The notes beneath the pieces are model-generated. The model did no database searches, was not told the origin of the DNA, and was given only the letters and a program-made list of their open reading frames with translations. Position numbers and translations under genes: made by a program. A stretch of DNA of 41,537 nucleotides, from IMG/VR virus record IMGVR_UViG_3300048588_000101, positions 1 to 41,537 of that record; one strand, given 5' to 3'. The stretch comes from a virus. This document shows, one piece after another, positions 31,690 through 38,623 of the stretch (the first letter of the stretch is position 1; each line of letters begins with the position of its first letter).

Positions 31690-32273
31690 TGCTGATCGAA
31701 TTCGACCGGGCCGCCCACCGCTACAAGGTCGACGGCAAGCCGGTGATCAACGTCACCGGCGTGCTCGAGCCGCTGGTCGACCTGTCACGCATTCCGCGGG
31801 CGGTGCTCGAGAATGCCCGCGCCCGTGGCGTATTCGTTCACGAATGCTGCGACCTCGACGACCGCGATGCCCTCGACGACGATAGCGTGCCGACCGACCT
31901 GATGCCCTACGTGACCGCATGGCGAGAATGGAAACGGCGCACCGGCGCCACCATCATCGCCAGCGAGCTGCGCGTCGCCAGCAAAACGCACGGCTACGCC
32001 GGTACCCTGGATTTCGTGGCTGACATCAAGGGCAAGCTGGTGCTCGGCGACCGCAAGGTAACCGCCGCCATCCCGGCCGCCGTCGGCCCGCAGACCGCCG
32101 CCTATGCGCAGGCATACCTGGAAACATTCGGGCACCGCATCCGCGACCGGATCGTGGTGCGCATCGACCAGATCGCCGACAAAACACCAAGCCGCCGCCT
32201 GACCGACCCCGCCGATTGGCCGACGTTTATGGCCTGTCTCAATATCCACCGATGGAAGGAAAACAACCGATGA
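31686..32273 (+). CDS. PD-(D/E)XK nuclease, Cas4/RecB-like
   Basis: A 195-residue nuclease. The signature GTLDFVADIKGKLVLGDRKV holds Asp109 and Asp122-x-Lys124, the DxK form of the catalytic motif, and QTAAYAQAY after it is the typical RecB-family motif. FDRAAHRYKVDGKPV at the N-terminus is the usual phage variant. Expected to process DNA ends with the annealing protein. The start at 31686 overlaps the previous stop; an ATG three bases later is possible. Confidence 0.82.
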   Translation: MMLIEFDRAAHRYKVDGKPVINVTGVLEPLVDLSRIPRAVLENARARGVFVHECCDLDDRDALDDDSVPTDLMPYVTAWREWKRRTGATIIASELRVASKTHGYAGTLDFVADIKGKLVLGDRKVTAAIPAAVGPQTAAYAQAYLETFGHRIRDRIVVRIDQIADKTPSRRLTDPADWPTFMACLNIHRWKENNR

Positions 32274-33082
32274 CCACCAAGGGAATGAAAAAAGCCGCCG
32301 CCGCCACCTACGTGACCACCAACGACGTGCCGCCGGAAACATCCGCCGCCATCCGCGACGCCGCCACGCTGGCCGGCACCAGCCAGCAACTGGTGGTGGT
32401 CGACCAGCCGAGCTACGAAGCCGCCACCGAGTACCTGCAGAACCTGAAAGGCGCAACAAAGCGCCTGATCGAAAAGCGCAAGGCGATCACCGACCCGCTG
32501 GATGCCAGCCGCAAGGCCGCAATGGAACTGTTCGCGCCCACCCTGCAGCGGATCGAGGCCGCCGAACGCCAAGCCAAACAGGCCATCGGCGGGTATATCG
32601 AAGCGCAAGAGGCCGAGCGCCGCCGGCAGCAGCGGGTCGCCGACGAAGCCGCCCGGAAAGAGCGTGAGCGCATCGAGGCCCAGGCCCGAGAAACTGAGCG
32701 CAAGGCCCGCGAAAAGGCCGACGCTGACCGCCAGGCCGCCGAAGCTGCCGCCGCCGCCGGCCGAGCTGACGAAGCCGCCGCCCTCGAGGCCAGGGCCGCG
32801 ACCACCGAAGCCAAGGCCGAAGCGAAAACCGAACAGCTGCAGGAACGGGCCGCCACCGTCGCATCGACCGTGGTCGCCGCCACCGTCACCACCAAGGGCA
32901 CCGGCGTCAGCATGCGCACCGTTTGGAAATTCGAAATCACCAACCCGGCCGCGGTGCCGCGGGAGTACTGCATGCCGGACGAAATCAAGATCCGCAAAAT
33001 TGTCAGCGCCCTGCAGGCCGACGCCAGCATCGCCGGCGTGCGGATTTACCGCGAAGCCGTTGTCGCCAGCAGAGGGAACTGA
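32270..33082 (+). CDS. Coiled-coil protein of the recombination module
   Basis: A 270-residue protein. The middle, residues about 90-195, is a long Ala/Glu/Arg coiled coil. The C-terminal 60 residues (VWKFEITNPAAVPREYCMP to GVRIYREAVVASR) form a conserved domain found in phage proteins near recombinases. Function unknown; it may be a scaffold for the nuclease/annealer. ATGA overlap with the nuclease. Confidence 0.75.
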   Translation: MTTKGMKKAAAATYVTTNDVPPETSAAIRDAATLAGTSQQLVVVDQPSYEAATEYLQNLKGATKRLIEKRKAITDPLDASRKAAMELFAPTLQRIEAAERQAKQAIGGYIEAQEAERRRQQRVADEAARKERERIEAQARETERKAREKADADRQAAEAAAAAGRADEAAALEARAATTEAKAEAKTEQLQERAATVASTVVAATVTTKGTGVSMRTVWKFEITNPAAVPREYCMPDEIKIRKIVSALQADASIAGVRIYREAVVASRGN

Positions 33083-33084
33083 CC

Positions 33085-33369
33085 ATGATCATTGATGAGG
33101 AAAGCGCCAGCCACCGCCGCTGCTGCGGCCCGCCGGGATGCGGGTGGATTGCCGGCCTCGGCGATGCAGCGGATAGGCGCTACAAGCTGCAAGAGGGCGA
33201 GCGGTACTGCCTGGGCCAGCAATGCATGGGATGGCAAACCGTCGGCCGGTTGTACCTGACGCCGAACGGCGACCGGATGGACCGCCCTGACCTCGAAGGA
33301 AAATGGCAGGAGGTCACGCTCGGGTGCTGCGGCCTGGCACCTGACCGCGGCACCGACCAGGAGGCGTAA
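33085..33369 (+). CDS. Cysteine-rich protein, possible zinc-binding
   Basis: A 94-residue protein with eight or more Cys residues arranged as HRRCCGPPGCGW, RYCLGQQCMGW and TLGCCGLA, which could coordinate zinc. The ATG at 33085 follows the previous stop with AGAGGGAA upstream. The upstream in-frame extension is Arg-rich shadow sequence. Role unknown. Confidence 0.68.
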   Translation: MIIDEESASHRRCCGPPGCGWIAGLGDAADRRYKLQEGERYCLGQQCMGWQTVGRLYLTPNGDRMDRPDLEGKWQEVTLGCCGLAPDRGTDQEA

Positions 33370-33372
33370 GCC

Positions 33373-33630
33373 ATGAGCACGAAACCAGAAGCGCACATCG
33401 ACGCGGCGGTCGACTACCGCGACCGCTGGCACGGCGTGGTGCAGGTCCAGGCCGAACAATTGGCCGACAAGCTGCGTGACCAGCTGCAGGAAATCCTGCA
33501 CCAGCACCGCGCCGCCACCGGGTGGGATCCGGCCGCGATCCGCGTCAGGATGATCGAGACCACCACCCTCGGATCCCGGCGCCCGGAGTACATCATCGGC
33601 CGGGTGGAAATCGACCCGCCAAAACCATGA
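33373..33630 (+). CDS. Hypothetical protein
   Basis: An 85-residue protein starting three bases after the previous stop. A helical N-terminal half (VQAEQLADKLRDQLQEILH) is followed by a beta-rich TTTLGSRRPEYIIGRVEI. No family recognised. It ends at the ATGA beginning the next leader. Confidence 0.65.
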   Translation: MSTKPEAHIDAAVDYRDRWHGVVQVQAEQLADKLRDQLQEILHQHRAATGWDPAAIRVRMIETTTLGSRRPEYIIGRVEIDPPKP

Positions 33631-33656
33631 GCACCAGCCACCACCAGGAGCACCGC

Positions 33657-34064
33657 ATGGACATCGAGCAACCCGACCTGTTCACCGGCCGGCAAACCAT
33701 CCGCGAGCGCGAGCGCGAGCGCCACGATTACCCGGATGGATTCTCGCAATGGCTGGAAATAAACGAACACATCTATCGCGCCTTTGTGCAGCTGGCCCTG
33801 CAGGCCCGCGCCCGCGGATTCCCGCGATGGGGCGCGCACGCCGTGCTCGAGCACATCCGCTGGCAAACCGCCCTGCGCGATGGATTCGATCACGCCGTCA
33901 AGGTCAACAACAACGCCCGCGCCGGCCTGAGCCGCCTCGCAATGGCCGAGCATGACGAACTGGCCGGATTTTTCTCGACCCGCGAACCGCCAGCCCGCCG
34001 GGAAGCATTCCGTATTGATGGCCGCCCATACCTCGAAAACCATGCCGGCGGTGACGGCGCATGA
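33657..34064 (+). CDS. Conserved phage protein of unknown function
   Basis: A 135-residue protein whose core, FPRWGAHAVLEHIRWQTALR followed by VKVNNNARAGLSRLAM and HDELAGFF, belongs to a family widespread in phage genomes but without assigned function. ATG 33657 has AGGAG six bases upstream in a CACCACCAGGAG leader; the ATG at 33627 would give ten more residues. Confidence 0.75.
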   Translation: MDIEQPDLFTGRQTIRERERERHDYPDGFSQWLEINEHIYRAFVQLALQARARGFPRWGAHAVLEHIRWQTALRDGFDHAVKVNNNARAGLSRLAMAEHDELAGFFSTREPPARREAFRIDGRPYLENHAGGDGA

Positions 34065-34432
34065 GCACCGGCACCCGGTACATCCGCCTCACGCTGACCA
34101 TCCCGCAGGCCCGCGGCCTGCTGGCCCTGACCGGGCAAGGCGCCGCCGACGCCAAGGAATACCGAGCATGGGCCAGGGCGACCCTCGGCGCGCCAGCCAG
34201 CGAGGGCGCCGCATACCGGGCCGCGGGCAAGCTGCAGGCCGCGGTCGAGGCCCACAGATCCACCCGAAAAACCGCCAGGCGGGCAAACATTACCATTTCA
34301 AATAAAGGCAAGAAAACGCTTGACGGTAGGCAAGAGTGGCGCAATATCGAAACCGTAGAGCAAGCCACCACCACCAACCGGGAGACAGACCATGACCGCC
34401 ACCACCACCGCGCCGATCGAAGCCCTCGGTGA
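34061..34432 (+). CDS. Hypothetical protein, C-terminus inside promoter repeat
   Basis: A 123-residue protein with the conserved-looking start TRYIRLTLTIPQARGLLALT. Residues from about 72 on are encoded by the duplicated promoter-leader DNA (34267-34391) and run into the next gene by 41 bases, so the last 50 residues are probably not under protein selection. The N-terminal part resembles short DNA-binding-type proteins. Confidence 0.55.
   Translation: MSTGTRYIRLTLTIPQARGLLALTGQGAADAKEYRAWARATLGAPASEGAAYRAAGKLQAAVEAHRSTRKTARRANITISNKGKKTLDGRQEWRNIETVEQATTTNRETDHDRHHHRADRSPR
34267..34391 (+). promoter_or_regulatory. Early promoter-leader module, copy B
   Basis: Candidate promoter with -35 TTGACG (34320-34325), 16 bases, then CAATAT (34342-34347). 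It is better than copy A. The block GGCAAACATTACCATTTCAA upstream and TCGAAACCGTAGAGCAAGCC downstream matches copy A at 28889-29010 except for small indels. A CACCACCACCAACCGGGAG ribosome leader ends the module. It should drive the genes from 34392 on. Confidence 0.62.
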
Positions 34433-34682
34433 AGCCATCAGCACCAGCGCCCTCCGCGCCTTGGTTTTTGCCAAAGCAGACTGGTTCCGGGCCGCCAGCC
34501 GGGCCGACCGCGAGGCGGTGCTCCGGGTTATGCACATCGAGGCGGTCGAAGCGATCCTTGAGGTCATTGAGGCCGGCCGGCAGAATCCCGGCATGGAAGC
34601 CGCCCTGACCGCCAGCGCAGTCGCCAGGATCGTCGCCGCCGGCGCCAAGGCGATCGCAGAAGGCCCGCGGGTTTTTAGCTGA
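34392..34682 (+). CDS. Hypothetical helical protein
   Basis: A 96-residue protein, mostly helical (RVMHIEAVEAILEVIEAGRQ). First gene after promoter copy B. A GC hairpin follows about ten bases after its stop. No family recognised. Confidence 0.65.
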   Translation: MTATTTAPIEALGEAISTSALRALVFAKADWFRAASRADREAVLRVMHIEAVEAILEVIEAGRQNPGMEAALTASAVARIVAAGAKAIAEGPRVFS

Positions 34683-34691
34683 TAAGCGAAA

Positions 34692-34717
34692 CCGGGCGGC
34701 CAAACCAGGCCGCCCGG
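34692..34717. terminator. Perfect 10-bp GC hairpin, possible attenuator
   Basis: CCGGGCGGCC (34692-34701), loop AAACCA, then GGCCGCCCGG (34708-34717). No T run follows, so it may be a rho-dependent or partial terminator or an RNA-stability element. It separates two small genes. Confidence 0.5.
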
Positions 34718-34743
34718 CCACCACCACCAACCGGAGAGACACC

Positions 34744-34941
34744 ATGAGCACCAGCAAAAACAGGACCGCCACCATTACCCGGATCGCCCAAAAGCATCTC
34801 GGTTTCGAGACACTGCGCATCCGGTGGAGCGACAGCAAGGAGTTCCGCGAGGTTTACGTCGACAAGCTGCGCGACGCCCTCGAAGCAGCATACGAGGCCG
34901 GCCGGGCCGCAGAAGCAAAAACATGGGTGGTGTGCAAATGA
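34744..34941 (+). CDS. Small hypothetical protein
   Basis: A 65-residue basic protein, with a CACCACCACCAACCGGAGAG leader 13 bases upstream of the ATG and ending in an ATGA overlap. IRWSDSKEFREVYVDKLRDAL is the longest structured part. Function unknown; coupled to the exonuclease-like gene. Confidence 0.62.
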   Translation: MSTSKNRTATITRIAQKHLGFETLRIRWSDSKEFREVYVDKLRDALEAAYEAGRAAEAKTWVVCK

Positions 34942-35675
34942 AAATCCTCACCGTTCCACGTGGAACACCGGAGTGGCACGCGGCCCGGCGCGGCGCCCTG
35001 ACCGCCGGCAGATACAGCGACATCACCGGCAGTGATGAGGCCCGCGCCCGGTACGCCGGCCACCTGGCCCTCGACCTGCTCGGCGACGATAACCATCAGG
35101 ACCACGAGCCGGCCGCGCCTTGGCATGATGCGGCCGACGCCAACCGGACCCGATGCCTGGCCGCATTCGCCCGCCGGCACCCGACCGCCACGCTGGTGAC
35201 GCCGGATCTGGTCGCATCAGATCGGCATGCCTGGTTTATGACCAGCGCGGCCACCATCGCATCGAGCGCCAGACACCATCCCGGCACCTTCACGATTGCC
35301 ACATCGGAAACACGCGACCACCACCGATGGGCCAGGATCAACGCCGGCCTCGAGGCGCCACCGGCCAGCACCGCGATCAGGATCCAGGCGCAGCTATGGA
35401 TTACCGAGCTGCCGATGGCCCTCTTGCTGCTGGCGACCACCACGCCGGACGGGCAATGGCTGATGACCGAGTGCACGGTTTACCCGGGCCCGGCCGAGCA
35501 GCGGCGCATCGAGGAAACGGCGCTGATCTTCCGGCTGGAAGTGTTGACGCTGGCGAAACGGTGGCAGAGCGTCGTCGGCGCGAGCAGCGAAACGGTGGCC
35601 GATCGCCACCATAACCAACCGGAGCAACACGATGAAAAGCCGCGACCACATCACGCATCTGGCGCCCTTGGTTGA
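34938..35675 (+). CDS. YqaJ/lambda-exonuclease-like protein, catalytic residues apparently lost
   Basis: A 245-residue protein. The N-terminal TPEWHAARRGALTAGRYSDI matches the AWHKLRLGVITASE region of lambda exonuclease, and RIQAQLWITELPMALLL matches the later AQVQYSMWVT region. Between them, SAAT (103-106) replaces the SPDG that carries the catalytic Asp, and FTIAT (118-122) replaces the LELK strand with the Glu and Lys. All three key residues are therefore missing by this alignment. It may bind DNA ends without cutting. It overlaps the next gene by 44 bases. Confidence 0.68.
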   Translation: MKILTVPRGTPEWHAARRGALTAGRYSDITGSDEARARYAGHLALDLLGDDNHQDHEPAAPWHDAADANRTRCLAAFARRHPTATLVTPDLVASDRHAWFMTSAATIASSARHHPGTFTIATSETRDHHRWARINAGLEAPPASTAIRIQAQLWITELPMALLLLATTTPDGQWLMTECTVYPGPAEQRRIEETALIFRLEVLTLAKRWQSVVGASSETVADRHHNQPEQHDEKPRPHHASGALG

Positions 35676-35841
35676 CTACCGCGGCCAGCGCGAGCGCATC
35701 GCCGGCAGCGCCCTCAACCTGCAGCGGTGCCTGCGCGCCATCGAGGTCGCGCAGCACGGACTGACCAGCGTCACCGCCCGCCTCGACAGATTGAGCGCCG
35801 ATATTCAGGCAATCACCGCCGGCGCAAGAGGCCGAGCATGA
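35632..35841 (+). CDS. Small hypothetical protein
   Basis: A 69-residue protein starting inside the end of the exonuclease-like gene, from a CCAACCGGAG leader. Helical, with LRAIEVAQHGLTSVTARLDR. Function unknown. Its stop overlaps the next ATG. Confidence 0.62.
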   Translation: MKSRDHITHLAPLVDYRGQRERIAGSALNLQRCLRAIEVAQHGLTSVTARLDRLSADIQAITAGARGRA

Positions 35842-36047
35842 CCGCCCGCCACAAGCTGCCACCGCACAAGATCGAGGAGCTGCGCGCCAGGCGCCAGGCC
35901 GGCGTGCGCCTCAAGGTGCTGGCGCGGGAATACGGTCTCGCCGCCGATTACATCCCGAAGCTGGTCGGCCCGATCCACCAGAAACTGAGCCAAGCCATGC
36001 AGGCGGTCAACGCCGGCCGAGCAAACCAACAGGAGCAGAAGCCATGA
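35838..36047 (+). CDS. Small HTH DNA-binding protein
   Basis: A 69-residue protein with a helix-turn-helix of recombinase/resolvase type: EELRARRQAGVRLKVLAREY followed by GLAADYIPKLV. It ends with QQEQKP at a boundary sequence shared by the following genes. Probable regulator. Confidence 0.68.
   Translation: MTARHKLPPHKIEELRARRQAGVRLKVLAREYGLAADYIPKLVGPIHQKLSQAMQAVNAGRANQQEQKP
36033..36047 (+). repeat. Cassette boundary repeat (EQKP-stop/start), representative copy
   Basis: GAGCAGAAGCCATGA encodes Glu-Gln-Lys-Pro-stop for one gene and supplies the ATG and ribosome site of the next. Other copies are 36206-36220 (CCGTGA), 36862-36876 (CCGTGA), 37772-37786 (AAACC) and 38613-38627. A second repeated element, CCGCGCACTGGAG, lies at 36196-36208, 37433-37445 and 37800-37812. 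Confidence 0.85.
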
Positions 36048-36220
36048 GCGATAAATTACTAGAAGATGCCCAGCCGCACGAGGGGCTAGAGGCCGAGAAC
36101 AATCGGTTACGGAAGGCGCTGAAAGAGATCGCTGGTAGCTGGGGGTGGCTCGACACAGACAAAGAAGCTCGACGGCAAATGCTGAACATAGCAATCCGCG
36201 CACTGGAGCAGAAGCCGTGA
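36044..36220 (+). CDS. Short helical protein ending EQKP
   Basis: A 58-residue protein (MSDKLLEDAQ... ends RALEQKP). AENNRLRKALKEIAG is a probable coiled coil. It has AT-rich codons (TTA, CTA, AAT) unlike its left neighbours. Both ends are 4-base ATGA/GTGA overlaps within the repeated boundary sequence. Function unknown; similar leucine-zipper-like small proteins are common in exchangeable phage cassettes. Confidence 0.6.
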   Translation: MSDKLLEDAQPHEGLEAENNRLRKALKEIAGSWGWLDTDKEARRQMLNIAIRALEQKP

Positions 36221-36876
36221 CCTCCCGCCCCATCCTCTTTTCGGCACCGATGATCCGCGCCTTGCTGGCCGGGGAGAAAACGCAGACGCGCAGGATCGTG
36301 AAGCCGCAGCCGCCACGGGATCACTCCCCGCTGGTAATAGACCGTTTTTGCCCGACAGTGATAGACCGGTATGGCGATGAGCAGCCCGGCGACGAGGTGT
36401 TTGGAGTCACCACGGAAAATGGGGAGTGGTGCTTACGCTGCCCCTACGGCCAGCCGGGAGACACGCTCTGGGTGCGTGAGACCATATTTGTTCAGCCGGA
36501 TCTGTGGGAAGTTGGCCACGGACCGCAGCCGGGCCACTACGCCGCTGACATCGACGACCCTCGACAGGTTGAGGACTACATCTGCAAGCCCTCCATCCAC
36601 ATGCCCCGCTGGGCATCGCGCCTGACCCTACGCATAACCGACGTGCGCGTGCAGCGGTTGCAGGAGATCAGCGAGGCGGATGCGCGGGCGGAGGGAGCGC
36701 CGCTCGAATTAAGGCTGCTTGATTCAGTCAGGCTGGGCGCAACCGCATCGCATACGGGCGGGTTTGAACGGCTTTGGGAATCCATCCACGGCCCCGGCTC
36801 ATGGGCTGCGAATCCGTGGGTGTGGGCGCTGACCTTCGATGTCATCAGGGCGAACGTGGATGAGCAGAAGCCGTGA
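36217..36876 (+). CDS. ASCH-domain-like protein
   Basis: A 219-residue protein. ILFSAPMIRALLAGEKTQTR followed by IVKPQP, PYGQPGDTLWVRET, and IHMPRWASRLTLRITDVRVQ plus LQEISEADARAEG, are hallmarks of the ASCH-like phage proteins. ASCH domains resemble PUA domains and bind RNA or act on modified cytidines. The GTG at 36217 overlaps the previous stop. C-terminus EQKP comes from the boundary repeat. Codon use is more AT-rich than the phage core, suggesting acquisition. Confidence 0.72.
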   Translation: MTSRPILFSAPMIRALLAGEKTQTRRIVKPQPPRDHSPLVIDRFCPTVIDRYGDEQPGDEVFGVTTENGEWCLRCPYGQPGDTLWVRETIFVQPDLWEVGHGPQPGHYAADIDDPRQVEDYICKPSIHMPRWASRLTLRITDVRVQRLQEISEADARAEGAPLELRLLDSVRLGATASHTGGFERLWESIHGPGSWAANPWVWALTFDVIRANVDEQKP

Positions 36877-36882
36877 GGCCGC

Positions 36883-37200
36883 CTAAACCCCCGTCACCGG
36901 CATCCCCGCCAGCCACCATTTATGCACATCAAAACACGGGCAGTCCTTCGGCGGATCACCCGGCCTGATAACGTCCCTATGCCCCGTCACCTGCGCCCCT
37001 GGATACATCGCCAGCAGGAACTTGATCGTGGTCCTGAGCGCCGCCCATTGGCCCGGTGTGTAGTTCACTTCTGACTTGCCCTTTGCATCAATCCCGCCGA
37101 CCAGACAGACGCCGATCGAGTCCGAGTTTCGACCGAGTACATGACTGCCGACCTTATCCAAATGCGGGCCGCGCTTCGTGAGGCGAGGGAGGATGGTAGG
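36883..37200 (-). pseudogene. 5'-truncated T7-lysozyme-like amidase fragment, antisense
   Basis: Reading leftward, the translated frame DKVGSHVLGRNSDSIGVCLV with GGIDAKGK, then VTGHRDV and CPCFDV, matches the C-terminal two thirds of T7 lysozyme-like N-acetylmuramoyl-L-alanine amidases. The frame is blocked upstream by a stop at 37201-37203. The N-terminal part with the first zinc ligand and the catalytic Tyr is missing, so it is probably non-functional. It is the only clear minus-strand gene. The 3' end has VRP-like 'IRPGDPPKDCPCF' intact. Confidence 0.7.
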
Positions 37201-37206
37201 TTATGA
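37141..37206 (+). CDS. Possible 21-residue ORF opposite amidase fragment
   Basis: MTADLIQMRAALREAREDGR plus Leu, ending in TGA that overlaps the next ATG. Its first bases resemble the start of the next gene (a shared 13-base CCGACCTTATCCA at 37148-37160 and 37207-37219). It may be a remnant from recombination and not a working gene. Confidence 0.25.
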   Translation: MTADLIQMRAALREAREDGRL

Positions 37207-37412
37207 CCGACCTTATCCAGAAAGCCCGAAAGGAGTGGTGCGATCCATACGTTGTCAATCCGCTCTGTGCGAAAGATGCGCACTACAAAACCTGCCCGCC
37301 AGAAGTTGTGGCCGCGCTGCTGGATGTGCTGGATGAGGTCATGCGCGCCGATTCCTGCGTCTCGTGCTTCGGGCACAGGGTCTATAAACACAGGCCCGGT
37401 TGCATCGTCTAA
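37203..37412 (+). CDS. Small Cys-rich protein, possibly prematurely stopped
   Basis: A 69-residue protein with Cys at 13, 22, 31, 52, 55 and 67 (VSCFGHRVYKHRPGC), possibly zinc-binding. After its TAA, the same frame continues without a stop as AAQKTITRALEGPG to a TGA at 37455-37457, exactly overlapping the next ATG. This is the usual cassette boundary arrangement, so the TAA may be a recent premature stop. Confidence 0.55.
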   Translation: MTDLIQKARKEWCDPYVVNPLCAKDAHYKTCPPEVVAALLDVLDEVMRADSCVSCFGHRVYKHRPGCIV

Positions 37413-37453
37413 GCCGCTCAAAAGACCATCACCCGCGCACTGGAGGGGCCAGG

Positions 37454-37786
37454 ATGAGCAACTACAAACAACTTCCAGACGGACGCTGGCAGAAGCATAT
37501 AGTCCCAGAGGAGGCGCTTCCGCAGTACGTCACAGCCCATTACATGCGGGATAACCACACGTTCCTCTCGCTCCCGCTGGATATAGAGGACGCCCTGCAA
37601 TTACTGCGGAACGAGCGTGACGCCGGGTGGACTTACGGCATGTTGTGCGGGCGACCGACAGGCGTAGTGCCAGAGCCTATACATGCGCGTGGGCTTGAAT
37701 ACTGGGATTCTTTCGAGCGAGCAGCCCGTTATTGGTTGACTGCGGCAATTGCTAAGAGCAAACCACCGAAGGAGCAGAAACCATGA
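37454..37786 (+). CDS. Hypothetical cassette protein ending EQKP
   Basis: A 110-residue protein. NYKQLPDGRWQKHIVPEEA at the start and ERAARYWLTAAIAKSKPPKE at the end. No family recognised. Start ATG 37454 lies in GGCCAGGATGA, overlapping the stop of the extended upstream frame. EQKP end from the boundary repeat. Confidence 0.62.
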   Translation: MSNYKQLPDGRWQKHIVPEEALPQYVTAHYMRDNHTFLSLPLDIEDALQLLRNERDAGWTYGMLCGRPTGVVPEPIHARGLEYWDSFERAARYWLTAAIAKSKPPKEQKP

Positions 37787-37821
37787 CCGACCCAATCACC
37801 CGCGCACTGGAGGGGAAATGA
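37783..37821 (+). CDS. 12-residue ORF between boundary repeats
   Basis: MTDPITRALEGK, overlapping the previous stop and the next ATG by four bases each. It consists almost only of boundary sequence: a start of one cassette gene and the end (ITRALEG) of another. Best read as the scar of a deleted gene. Confidence 0.4.
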   Translation: MTDPITRALEGK

Positions 37822-38177
37822 CAGACTACAAGAGCATGTTTGAGCAGGCGGTGCGCACGCTGGCCGCGATTGATGAGGCGCTTGGAATCGGTGATGACGG
37901 ATGCGGCGACCCCGACCAGACGCTGACAGCGATTGCTGAACTGAAGGCGGCAAAAGTTGGCACTGGCAGGACGGCGACAGTAACCCGAGAAATGATTGGC
38001 GCTGCGCATGATGTGATGCTGGCGAAGGGCGACTTCGTTTTGTCCGCCAACCTGCTGGAGCGAATCTATCTGGCAATGGAGCAGGCAGCGCCACCACCGC
38101 AAACGCCGTTTGATACCTGCCCGACGTGTGAGGCGCTGGCCCGCACGGTGATGATGGATCAGACGGGTGCGGCATAA
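37818..38177 (+). CDS. Hypothetical cassette protein
   Basis: A 119-residue protein, helical at both ends. TDYKSMFEQAVRTLAAIDEA at the start and FDTCPTCEALAR near the end, where two Cys may bind metal. TVTREMIGAAHDVMLAKGD is also helical. Function unknown. Confidence 0.6.
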   Translation: MTDYKSMFEQAVRTLAAIDEALGIGDDGCGDPDQTLTAIAELKAAKVGTGRTATVTREMIGAAHDVMLAKGDFVLSANLLERIYLAMEQAAPPPQTPFDTCPTCEALARTVMMDQTGAA

Positions 38178-38326
38178 CTTCGACATTGAGGGCACCATCA
38201 GCGGCGGGCAAGATCCACACGCAGATTTATGGCATCGGCGGCCCGCTCAACGAAATACGCGCACGAAACGACGAACAAGAACGGCAGATGGCGCAGTTTA
38301 TTAAGGAGCAGATGGCATGTTCGTAG
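38167..38326 (+). pseudogene. Frameshifted short gene remnant
   Basis: From the GTG at 38167 the frame reads RHNFDIEGTISGG, then continues in the next frame (one base extra near 38207-38209) as KIHTQIYGIGGPLNEIRARN with DEQERQMAQFIKEQMA, to a TAG at 38324. The two parts make one sensible protein of about 53 residues only if a single base is removed. It may be a sequencing error or a decayed gene. Confidence 0.4.
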
Positions 38327-38535
38327 ATATTCGGAAGCTCACCAGGCCGCAGGTGAAAGAAGTTCTCGAAGCGGCCGGATGGGCATGGGATGACGCCAAG
38401 AGCATTGACGGTGAGCAGAACCGCCGCGATTGCGAGTCGCTAGTAAATGAGGCGTACATGCGCGGATTTAAGGCTGGCATCAACGCAAAGACTCAGGTGG
38501 CGGCTGTTGTTGCTGCTTGGGATGCTGACGCCTAA
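38317..38535 (+). CDS. Small hypothetical protein
   Basis: A 72-residue protein with LTRPQVKEVLEAAGWAWDDA, a likely helical DNA- or protein-binding segment, and NEAYMRGFKAGINAK. Preceded by AAGGAG (38303-38308). Function unknown. Confidence 0.6.
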   Translation: MFVDIRKLTRPQVKEVLEAAGWAWDDAKSIDGEQNRRDCESLVNEAYMRGFKAGINAKTQVAAVVAAWDADA

Positions 38536-38611
38536 CGCCCGAAATAAGGCGCGGCGCGAAGCGCCGTATCTTCGCGGGGAGTGGATTCACATTGAACAAG
38601 CTGCTGAATGA
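38522..38611 (+). CDS. Possible 29-residue ORF
   Basis: MLTPNARNKARREAPYLRGE with WIHIEQAAE, overlapping the previous stop by 14 bases. It includes a GCGCCGTATC hairpin region and its stop falls just before the last EQKP-type boundary repeat. Weak evidence only; possible remnant. Confidence 0.25.
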   Translation: MLTPNARNKARREAPYLRGEWIHIEQAAE

Positions 38612-38623
38612 GGAGCAGAAGCC

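Noticed and set aside
37065-37421. 118-codon minus-strand frame near the amidase relic
   Set aside because: Different frame from the amidase homology and no similarity to any known pattern.
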